64,000 nt of DNA, taken from the NCBI RefSeq assembly GCF_017753665.1, contig NZ_CP072524.1, forward strand, positions 1,116,001 to 1,180,000, read 5' to 3'. Origin of the DNA: Neisseria sicca (GTDB lineage Bacteria; Pseudomonadota; Gammaproteobacteria; Burkholderiales; Neisseriaceae). The notes below the pieces were generated by a model. The model did no database searches. It saw nothing but the letters and a program-made list of their open reading frames with translations, and was not told the DNA's origin. Positions 45,186 to 52,708 of this stretch are shown here, piece by piece (position 1 is the first letter of the stretch; the number at the start of each line of letters is the position of its first letter). The position numbers were made by a program, and so were the translations under genes.

Positions 45186-45373
45186 GGTAAGTGTTCCGGC
45201 GGTGTTTTGCGTTATGGTAGCACCGTATCGGTTTATCGGGGGCGGCGTAATCATATGTTTGCAAGCTGAAAATCCGGTCATACTTGATAATAATTGTCGC
45301 TCAAACGGGTTTGTGGTATAAATCTTAGAAATTTAGCTCTAAACTCTAATAACCGCCCGATTAACCGAGAATC

Positions 45374-46804
45374 ATGATGACACACACTGAATCAAGCGCG
45401 CAGCCGTCAACTATGGACACGGCTGCTTTTTTAAAGCACATCGAATCTGCATTCCGCCGCATTTTTTCAGACGACCTCAACCTCATGCAGTACCTGCCTG
45501 AAGACAAATGGCTTGCCTTGAAGCAGGCGGGTTTGCTGTTGCCCTTCCTCGACAAAAAACACGGCGGCCGCAAGGGTAGCCAGTTTGAAATTCAAGAAGT
45601 CCTGCGGATTGCGGGGCATTACGGCGTGCCCGTTACCCTGCGTACCGGCATCGAAGGCGCGCTGGTGTTGCAGCCTCTGCAAGAGTTTGGCGACGAAGCG
45701 CAAATCGCGCAAGGTTTGGAGATGATTTTCAAAGGCGAGGGCGGCGGTTTGGGTATTACCGAGCCCGAAACCTCCGGCGCGGCAATCGCCCGCGAAATGC
45801 AGTCCTACTACGAATATACCGACGATCAAACCATTTACGTCAATGCCACGAAATACTGGCAGGGCAACTCGCAAAGCGACTTCCTCCTCGTGGCCGCCAA
45901 AGAGCGTAAAAACGGCAAACTCTCCAAAGTCATCAACCTGCTGCTTGTTCCCAAGGAATACATACGCTACGAAGCCCTGACGTCCGAAGGTCTGCGCGCC
46001 GTCCGTTATGCCGTCAACCGCATTGATGCCGAAATGCCCTCCGCCGCCGTCATGAAACTCTCGCAGAGCGACGCCGCCGGTTTGCGCGCGTTTCAAAACA
46101 TCTTTATCCGCAGCCGCCTGCAACTGATCGGCATGACGCACGGCATCATGGAATACATCCTTGAAAACTTGAACCAATACGTCCGCAACGACATCAAATT
46201 TGTTGATTACGAACGCCGCGAAATCCAACGCCGCCATCAGGTTTCCGAAATCCTTTACCGCTACGTCTGCCATTCCGTTTCGCCCGTCGCTCCCGTCGCC
46301 CATCAATTGATGGAGGCAAACATCATCAAAACCCTCGCCACGGAATACACTTACGCCGCCGCGCAAATGTTGCAAAAACTCTTGGGCGCGAAGGGTTTTG
46401 AACGCGGACACACCGCCAGCAATATCGCTATCGACATCCGTCCCTTCACCATCTTCGAAGGTCCGAACGATATGCTTTATGCCGAAATTTACGACCAGTT
46501 CGTCCGCGCTACCGCCGAAGAAAAAGAAGCAGGCATTAAGTTGGACAAAAACCAAACCCTGCTTGACCGCCTGCAAACCGATGCACGCTTTGCCGCCGTT
46601 GCCCGCGACTACACTTTGCCCGAAGACATCCGCAGCTTCCTGCAGGAACACACACTGACCGACGCCTGCGCCTTGCAAAAAGTCTTTATCGGCAAAATCA
46701 TCGCCCGACTCTTCGTTTTCGTACAGACGGAACACGAAGACACCGCAGCTTTCCTGCTGAACGACATCCGCAAAGATATATTGGATTGCCGATATTGCGG
46801 TTGA
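45374..46804 (+). CDS. Acyl-CoA-dehydrogenase-like flavoprotein
   Basis: 476 residues. GLGITEPETSGAAIAREMQS is the FAD/substrate contact region, then MEANIIKTLATEYTYAAAQM and LLGAKGFERGHTASNIAIDI, and FTIFEGPNDMLYAEIYDQF where EGP..M.Y near the end fits the acyl-CoA dehydrogenase C-domain. The usual catalytic Glu cannot be placed with certainty. N-terminal IFSDDLNL is encoded by a DUS. It is a single gene between two hairpins. Substrate unknown. Confidence 0.78.
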   Translation: MMTHTESSAQPSTMDTAAFLKHIESAFRRIFSDDLNLMQYLPEDKWLALKQAGLLLPFLDKKHGGRKGSQFEIQEVLRIAGHYGVPVTLRTGIEGALVLQPLQEFGDEAQIAQGLEMIFKGEGGGLGITEPETSGAAIAREMQSYYEYTDDQTIYVNATKYWQGNSQSDFLLVAAKERKNGKLSKVINLLLVPKEYIRYEALTSEGLRAVRYAVNRIDAEMPSAAVMKLSQSDAAGLRAFQNIFIRSRLQLIGMTHGIMEYILENLNQYVRNDIKFVDYERREIQRRHQVSEILYRYVCHSVSPVAPVAHQLMEANIIKTLATEYTYAAAQMLQKLLGAKGFERGHTASNIAIDIRPFTIFEGPNDMLYAEIYDQFVRATAEEKEAGIKLDKNQTLLDRLQTDARFAAVARDYTLPEDIRSFLQEHTLTDACALQKVFIGKIIARLFVFVQTEHEDTAAFLLNDIRKDILDCRYCG

Positions 46805-46836
46805 TATTTTCAACAAAACATAAGAAATTAAATAAA

Positions 46837-46866
46837 GGGACTGTCCCAGATAACGAGGACAGTCCC
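46837..46866. terminator. Hairpin terminator
   Basis: GGGACTGTCC and GGACAGTCCC with a ten-base loop, behind the acyl-CoA-dehydrogenase-like gene. Confidence 0.75.
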
Positions 46867-46938
46867 AAGAACGACTCCGATTGAGTAATTTATTAAACTA
46901 TTCTTTTAGTTGAAACAGAAAAACGTTGTAAAAAAATC

Positions 46939-46964
46939 AGCCCGATGTATGCAATCATCGGGCT
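46939..46964. terminator. Hairpin terminator of the card1-type gene
   Basis: AGCCCGAT and ATCGGGCT across a ten-base loop, downstream of the leftward CRISPR accessory genes. Confidence 0.65.
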
Positions 46965-46992
46965 TCCATGCTCAAAAAGTCTTTTGAACCGC

Positions 46993-48161
46993 TTAAAAAC
47001 CAGGTTTTTCTATTCCATTTCCATTCTTCATCCAATTGGTCAATAGCTTCTGCAATCCTGGTAAATCTTTGCGTTCTATCAATTCAATTTGAGCGCCTTT
47101 AGCTCTATCACGTATCGTATTTCTAGCACCATGCCCACCAGTTTCACGATAAGAAATCAGCGCAGCCCGGGTTTTCAATCCGCCTAATTTTTTTAGGGTT
47201 TCCAGCTTATAAAGGGCGTTATCAGCTTCTTTTTTATTGCTTGAAAAATTAGCAGTTTTACATTCCAGTACATGCAAAACATTATTGGCTAACACTACTA
47301 CATCTAATTCATTATGTTGATTAGTATTTTTATCTGAATTTTTAATCTGTACATTTAAAGCAACATCTTGAACCCCTGGAATTTTGCGGATGACATCAAA
47401 TACATAATCTTCAAACCAACCTCCAGCAACATACTTCTTAGTCTCTAAATCTGGAAAATGTAATTTTCTGTTTTGTTGGGATAGCAATTCATTTTCTTCC
47501 AAAAGACGTAATAAGTCATTGAAATTTTTTTGATGCTGATTTTCTACTTTTGGCATGTCTGTTGTTAAATCGTTTGAATGGGAAATAACATAATTCAATG
47601 CAGTCAAACCTTCTGCAAAATTATTGATTCCTTTTACCAATTCTTCCCATAACTTAGGCAGATTCCGTTGAGTCTGATGGTTAATCTTATAACCTTTTCG
47701 AACAGGATAGCCGTATAACTGCAAATAATCCTCAATTTTTATTTTTGAAGGCTGTAATACAAACTGCTCATTATTTTCTAAAAGCAAAATCCGATTATCC
47801 TTAGCTGTAAAATAAAATACGGGATAACCTTCATCACGAAACATGCCATAAGCCCCGATTGCCATTAATTTGGTGCCGTCTGTAACATTCAAAGCTACTT
47901 TTTGTTTATCAATGTCTAAGAGCAGGTTGAAAATCTCTTCACGCACACTCTGGATATCATATTCATCATTCAAATCAAATATTTGAACCTTAACACAGCA
48001 ACGGTTTTTCATCACTTCGGCCAACGTTTCCGCCTTTTTTTCATTGGTTCCGTAGCCAATAAAATAACCTCTTGAGGGCGAAAATCTTCCGTCAAAACCG
48101 GAATAAAATTCGGTAACGCTTGATCCGATACCAAGCATACATGTACATCAAACTTTTTCAT
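46993..48161 (-). pseudogene. Card1/Can2-type CARF-nuclease, frame broken at an A7 run
   Basis: The gene begins at ATG 48161 (MKKFDVHVCLVSDQALPNFI, ribosome site AAAGGAATAATAAGG) and reads to the run ATGAAAAAAAGG at 48029-48038, where frame 0 soon ends. A one-base backward step (or one more A) continues as KKKAETLAEVMKN and on to the stop at 46993, giving about 390 residues. N-terminal part is a CARF domain (VALNVTDGTKLMAIGAYGMF); the C-terminal part is a PD-(D/E)xK nuclease: GGWFEDYVFDVI, ELDVVVLANNVLHVLECKT. This is the DUF1887 family, nucleases switched on by cyclic oligoadenylate from Cas10. It may be dead, phase-variable, or read by ribosomal slippage, since A AAA AAA G is a slippery word in the right phase. 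Confidence 0.82.
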
Positions 48162-48195
48162 CCTTATTATTCCTTTCATTTCTTCATATATACAA

Positions 48196-48489
48196 TCAAT
48201 CCCACGCCCGAACATCAAAACGACGCAAACATGCGCCCATTCCGTTCATTTCATCGACAGAATATTCCGAACCCCGCAACTGTAATTTCTGCGGCAGTTG
48301 CAGAAAATAAAAAGCCGCACCCTTCTTACATACCTCTGCCGCCAAGTGCAAAGGCAACGTTCCCAATACCACATCACCGGCTTCGATCTTTACCGTATCC
48401 AAATGCGGCAGGAAGCAATCAACCTTCCACTCGGTTTGATGCTGAATCCACTCAACTGCCCCTTGATGACGTGATACAAAATAAATCAT
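48196..48489 (-). CDS. csx16: CRISPR-associated protein Csx16
   Basis: 97 residues, intact. IYFVSRHQGAVEWIQHQ, then HLDTVKIEAGDVVLGTLPLH and LAAEVCKKGAAFYFLQL are the Csx16 (VVA1548-type) signature. Csx16 is found with type III systems and has been proposed to be a ring nuclease that degrades cyclic oligoadenylate and so switches the response off. It is 34 bases upstream of the card1-type start, on the same strand, and 19 bases downstream of the NE0113-type gene; the three form one operon. Confidence 0.85.
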   Translation of the reverse strand: MIYFVSRHQGAVEWIQHQTEWKVDCFLPHLDTVKIEAGDVVLGTLPLHLAAEVCKKGAAFYFLQLPQKLQLRGSEYSVDEMNGMGACLRRFDVRAWD

Positions 48490-48508
48490 ATTTTATATTT
48501 AACTTAAC

Positions 48509-49632
48509 TCAAACAAAACGAATCAGATTCTCATCCGTCGCCAACCGGTAAGACTTATGATTATATTCGCCTATACTTTCAATAAAAAACAACGCTGCGC
48601 GTCCTTGCAGTTTGTCTTCAAGCCTCTTTTTTAAACGCGAGCTGACTTCTTGGACAACTCTTTTATCGGATTGAAATTTTTTTAACTGCCGTTCAACTTC
48701 CGCTTTAGCTTCAGCGGATTCCGAACGCAATTTCGGCTTTACCTTCACTAAAAAATTTAATACCTCGTCCGCAAAATCCACATCATCTTGTTTAGCCCGA
48801 CCCGTTAAATGTAAACAACGGTTTGGCTGATGTTTTTTAAAATGAGCGAAAGCCGCATAAATAGCAAAATCTTGATGAGCCAGCTGAAAGACAGCTCCTC
48901 CGCAACAAATAGTGCGCTCCGCAACATTAATTTCCAAATCAAACTGCAAAAGATCGCGTTGCGTCAGCTCAACCGCTTCCAAATAATTCCAATCATCTTT
49001 CAACAGCGGCACAGATAAATTTTCACGCATCCGTACAAACGGAATATCTGCCAACATTACTTTAGCTTCCGCAGCATTCCTCATTCCCAATTTCGTATTT
49101 AGAAACCGGTCATCTTTATTCGGATAATAAAACTCAGGATGCTGTTCGAAAGCTTCCTCCACCAAAACATGCGATAAACGGTCTTGGCTTCTGCCAAACA
49201 AAGACAACGCATAGTCGATATAAAACCCCATTGATTTCCTACCGCCTGCAATCGATACATGCAATTCTGTTTCTTCATGGCTGCATAAATGATAAATAAA
49301 CCGGACGATTTGATCGGCGGCCCAATCATTCTCTTCAGGAGTACGGATATCTGCCAAAGGAACATTTGATTTATCGGCAATGATCTGAATAGTATCTTCA
49401 TCAAAACGAATGGCAGGCAGAGCATATTCCTCGCACAAACGATGGAAAAATCATGTTTTCCCAAAAGATTATCAACAATCTGCCTTTTGCCGATTGATGT
49501 CGTCAACACCCAAACTTCATTAGGAATCCAGCTTTTCTACCGATATAGCGCAAATAGTGTTTCCGTGATAATTTGTGGCGACATTCCCGTAACGGCAACC
49601 AAAATCTTCTTTTTATCCAATTTCACACCCCG
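48509..49632 (-). pseudogene. NE0113-family CARF/ring-nuclease-like gene, broken
   Basis: The start reads KKKILVAVTGMSPQIITETL, the family's opening, from about 49626. TAG at 49537-49539 interrupts the frame (ALYR-stop), and a second break near 49440-49446, next to a T5 run, is needed to pass into RLCEEYALPAIRFDEDT. From there the protein is intact to 48509, with LHVSIAGGRKSMGFYIDYAL, the diagnostic core, and LFGRSQDRLSHVLVEEAFEQ. This is the NE0113 (TIGR02584) group, CARF proteins linked to type III CRISPR and described as Csm6-like or ring nucleases. It looks dead. ATG or other start choice in the decayed N-terminus is unsure. Confidence 0.8.
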
Positions 49633-49789
49633 AATAACGAATAATCATACACTCAAAATAAATCATATTCTGCCCTGTGGAAATTAGCCTGGCCCATAAA
49701 TTTACAACACAAACGACAGGACTTTCGTACTCCAGCTAATATGCAATGCCGATAACAGATTCGAACCATTATCGACACCCTAAAAACAA

Positions 49790-49873
49790 CTAACTCTCCA
49801 ACGCCTCCTTAATCACTTCAGCCACCTTCTCCACAACCACCGCTGCAACAGCCTTCCAAAGAACATCCCACAT
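49790..49873 (-). CDS. Possible 27-residue peptide upstream of the CRISPR accessory genes
   Basis: Reads MWDVLWKAVAAVVVEKVAEV then IKEALES. AGAAAGGATAAAAGAT gives a good ribosome site. The first 20 residues can form an amphipathic helix. It sits leaderwise before the NE0113-type gene on the same strand. Too short for proof of coding; family unknown. Confidence 0.4.
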   Translation of the reverse strand: MWDVLWKAVAAVVVEKVAEVIKEALES

Positions 49874-50270
49874 ATCTTTTATCCTTTCTAAACACCACCA
49901 ATAAAACAAGTATTCTTATCTACCTTCAAATACAGCACCAATCCATTTTCGGCATTAAGTCCGACTATTTCCGGCTTAAAATATCCCTGCCGGTTCAATA
50001 ATCTATCAACCTCTCAACTTTATCCGTCTAACAGCATTTCTTGCCGCGCTCCCGATGAAACGTATTATCCCGACAAGCCCGACTCCCCACATCAAGTACA
50101 AATTTGTTTTTTCATAAAAGCACGACAAAACACAGCCCCCAAAGCATGTATTCATAAGGATTTACAGCTGTCAGCTTCCATAGGACAAAAATAATTCCCA
50201 TCTATCAAATTCATGGACGGGCATACCAAACAAACACACTACCGACTTTCAGACGACCTTTTGAACCAAG
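49874..50270. other. Intergenic stretch between small ORF and CRISPR remnant
   Basis: Nearly 400 bases with no supported gene. One DUS-type word at 50248-50260. I see no ORF over 40 codons and no recognised repeat until the CRISPR remnant. Confidence 0.45.
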
Positions 50271-50373
50271 CTCAATCCCCAATGGTGGGGCTTTGTTTTT
50301 AATCAATAAGGAAGAAGAAATATCTTATACATTTGAGTCTTAATCCCCTAGTGATGGGGCTTTATTTTTAATC
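50271..50373. CRISPR. CRISPR remnant: two degenerate repeats, one 33-bp spacer
   Basis: Repeat 1 (50271-50304) and repeat 2 (50338-50373) share AATCCCC-(6 or 7 bases)-GGGGCTTT-A/G-TTTTTAATC, with the CCCC/GGGG stem typical of CRISPR repeats of 34-37 bp. The spacer between them (50305-50337) is about 33 bp. A possible further spacer runs to about 50435, where a MITE sits. Repeats differ at several places, so the array is decayed. The neighbouring cas6 and CARF genes support the call. Confidence 0.7.
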
Positions 50374-50435
50374 GCAGGGCTGTATTTCTCCTTTTAAAGT
50401 CAATAAGTTGAAAATGTGGTTCCAATATCCTTAAG

Positions 50436-50589
50436 GAGACCTTTGCAATAACATAGGTTACTAAAATTTTATGCTCAATCTCATTTTCAAAATTCAAAAC
50501 CTTATTAGGAAGGTTTTAGTCAATTGAAAATTTTTTGGCGCATTTTTATGCGTCAAATTTCGTTAACAGACTATTTTTGCAAAGGTCCC
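50436..50589. mobile_element. MITE with IS1106-type ends (copy 2, 154 bp)
   Basis: GAGACCTTTGCAATAAC to TTTTTGCAAAGGTCCC, flanked by direct repeats TTAAG (50431-50435 and 50590-50594). Interior matches the copy at 26976-27156 in inverse orientation, with a small internal loss. It lies between the CRISPR remnant and cas6. Confidence 0.82.
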
Positions 50590-50596
50590 TTAAGGT

Positions 50597-51243
50597 TTAC
50601 AAAGTTAAACATGGATTAACCTCTTTTATCCTGTAACGTCCATAGCCGAATACGGTTTCTTTGCCTATGTGCAGCCATTGTCCGATGTGAAGCAACTGGC
50701 CGAACGGTAGCGGTAAGTCTTGAAATCGACAATTGCCTATGGCTCCGCCTAAGTTGATTTGCTGTTGCTGGCGGTTTGAGTAGCGGCTCCAGTCCAACCA
50801 TTGCAGTTGATGGCTGCTTTTGATGTGTGCTGCGGCCTGCATCAAGCTTGGGTAATCAGCTTCCAAGCTCTGCCAGTATAGGGTGGCGAGTGTGGATGTG
50901 CGCCTGACCAGTTGTTTGAGTAGGATCTCGGTGGTAAGGCAGTTGATGCCTAATATGCTGTTTTGCTGCTGCAGGTGCAAGGGTGGTTTGGAAGGTGATT
51001 TCTATATCGGCAGGATAGAATGCGGGTAGGATTATGTTGTCGGTGTGGGGTTGGATTTGATTATTGCGGTTAACGGATTGCCAATAGCCGTTGTTCTCTA
51101 CAGCAATGTCTTCCAATGTGCCCATTGTGTTGTTTTTTGTTATGCCACGCTTGAAGGCTTGACCAAAGGCATAGGCAATGAGCGGAAGCTGTTGTCTGAC
51201 CGGACCGATCAATACGATATCGAATTGGTAAAGGCTGTCGGCG
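50597..51243 (-). pseudogene. cas6: cas6 endoribonuclease, truncated and frameshifted
   Basis: Right part reads LYADSLYQFDIVLIGPVRQQ then LPLIAYAFGQAFKRGITKNN and IEITFQTTL. A single extra base near 50985 shifts the frame, after which it continues HLQQQNSILGINCLTTEIL to LDWSRYSNRQQQQINLGGAI and WLHIGKETVFGYGRYRI, the glycine-rich end of Cas6 (PF10040 type). Cas6 cuts pre-crRNA at the repeats. The N-terminus is missing: the sequence runs into the left end of an IS481-family element at about 51244 and no cas6 sequence appears beyond its right end. Confidence 0.82.
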
Positions 51244-52121
51244 TATAGAAACCAGTAGCGTTGTTTACAGTATTTCCAGGAGAATACTGAAACATGAACA
51301 TGCACAAAAACACCCGTCTCACCCCGCACCACCGCCAAGCCATTTGGCTGGCCTACACGCAGGGGAAAGAGAGCGTCACCTCCCTGGCACGCCGCTACCA
51401 AGTCAGCCGCGTCACCATTTACCGCGCCCTTAAAGCCGCAAGAGGCAGACTGCTCAAACCCCAAACCGGTACCAACAACCGTTTCAAACAGGCTAAGTAC
51501 GGAATGAAACGCCTGGCCAAGGTAGAACGCGGCATTCAGGAAAAACTCAAAAAGCAGGCCAAACGCTACAATAAATCCTACCCCGGAGAACTGGTACATC
51601 TCGATACCAAACGGCTGCCGCTTCTCAAAGGGCAGAAAGCCACCGATAAGCGGGATTACCTGTTTGTCGCCATCGACGATTTCTCAAGGGAGCTATACGC
51701 CGCCATTTTGCCGGACAAAACCGCAGACAGTGCCGCCAAGTTTCTGACCGAACACCTGATTGATCCCTGCCCATATCTGATTGAGTGCGTTTACTCCGAC
51801 AACGGTACGGAATATAAAGGCTCGGCCAACCATGCTTTCGGTGTAGCCTGTTACGAGAACGGGATTGGTCAAAAGTTTACCCGGGTTGCCCGTCCGCAGA
51901 CCAACGGTAAGGCGGAACGGGTTATCCGTACCCTGATGGAGATGTGGCATGAGAAACAGTCGTTTGACAGTCCGGAACATCGGCAAAAGGAGTTGTGCCG
52001 CTTTGTTAATTTCTATAACACTGTGAAGCCGCACCGCAGTTTGAACGGCGATACGCCGTTTGAGGTCTTGCAGGCTTATTTTTCTCAACCTGTGGTGTAA
52101 ACAACGCGACGTGTTCCTACA
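51244..52121 (+). mobile_element. IS481-family insertion sequence
   Basis: Ends TATAGAAAC...GCGTTGTTTACAG (51244-51270) and GTGTAAACAACGC...TTCCTACA (52095-52121) are imperfect inverted repeats of about 27 bp. The transposase stop codon lies inside the right repeat. No target duplication is visible, and cas6 sequence is missing on the right, so flanking DNA was probably deleted. Confidence 0.8.
51294..52100 (+). CDS. IS481-family transposase
   Basis: 268 residues, intact. N-terminal helix-turn-helix (SVTSLARRYQVSRVTIYRAL), then integrase core: Asp in GELVHLDTKRLP, Asp in YSDNGTEYKGS, Glu in QTNGKAERVIRTLMEMW, and HRSLNGDTPFEVL at the end. The TAA stop is shared with the right inverted repeat. 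CAGGAG precedes the start; the first ATG is followed by a second at codon 3. Confidence 0.92.
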   Translation: MNMHKNTRLTPHHRQAIWLAYTQGKESVTSLARRYQVSRVTIYRALKAARGRLLKPQTGTNNRFKQAKYGMKRLAKVERGIQEKLKKQAKRYNKSYPGELVHLDTKRLPLLKGQKATDKRDYLFVAIDDFSRELYAAILPDKTADSAAKFLTEHLIDPCPYLIECVYSDNGTEYKGSANHAFGVACYENGIGQKFTRVARPQTNGKAERVIRTLMEMWHEKQSFDSPEHRQKELCRFVNFYNTVKPHRSLNGDTPFEVLQAYFSQPVV

Positions 52122-52232
52122 ACATTCATATCGAAAAAATTTGAGGCTGTTTCGTCCTAAAAAATCAGAATGGTCTCGAATTCTCTAGTCGTAGATACGA
52201 AAAAACACCGCTGTAAGCGGTGTTTTGGTAAT

Positions 52233-52323
52233 TGGCAGAGAGGAAGGGATTCGAACCCTCGATACGCTATTCACGTATACACGCTTTCCAGGCGTGCGAC
52301 TTAAACCACTCATCCACCTCTCT
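52233..52323 (-). tRNA. tRNA-Ser (GGA)
   Basis: 91 nt on the minus strand: acceptor AGAGAGG/CCTCTCT, anticodon GGA, long class-II variable arm (TATACGTGAATAGCGTA), T arm GAGGG-TTCGAAT-CCCTT, encoded CCA. Confidence 0.93.
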
Positions 52324-52417
52324 GTGGAATTAAACATATTTTATTGCCTGATATTGTATCTTAATCAGACAAATAAATCTATTCAATAAAAAATCCGGAT
52401 AAGCCGGATAATTGATT

Positions 52418-52504
52418 TGGTGCCCAGGAGAAGACTCGAACTTCCACACCCGTGAGGATACTAGCACCTGAAGCTAGCGCGTCTACCAATTCCGCCACCT
52501 GGGC
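52418..52504 (-). tRNA. tRNA-Leu (CAG), copy 1
   Basis: 87 nt: acceptor GCCCAGG/CCTGGGC, anticodon stem CTAGC/GCTAG with loop TTCAGGT, anticodon CAG; long variable arm; encoded CCA. Confidence 0.95.
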
Positions 52505-52543
52505 AATCAGGATGGAGATAAGCAAAGCGTCAACCAAAAGGCT

Positions 52544-52630
52544 TGGTGCCCAGGAGAAGACTCGAACTTCCACGCCCGTGAGGACACTAGCACCTGAAGC
52601 TAGCGCGTCTACCAATTCCGCCACCTGGGC
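52544..52630 (-). tRNA. tRNA-Leu (CAG), copy 2
   Basis: 87 nt, two or three bases different from the copy 40 bases away, same anticodon CAG and acceptor; encoded CCA. Confidence 0.95.
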
Positions 52631-52708
52631 TTTGCTTTATTTCCTGTTTTGCGTTACAGTGATTGACTATTTCGCAAAGAAGCGGTCATTATATATTTTA
52701 GAAAAAGA

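Noticed and set aside
45467..46816. Minus-strand open frame of about 449 codons opposite the acyl-CoA-dehydrogenase-like gene
   Set aside because: Antisense shadow; the plus frame has clear family motifs.
51294..52100. IS481 transposase considered as a phage integrase
   Set aside because: DDE motifs, size and terminal repeats fit an insertion sequence; no phage genes nearby.
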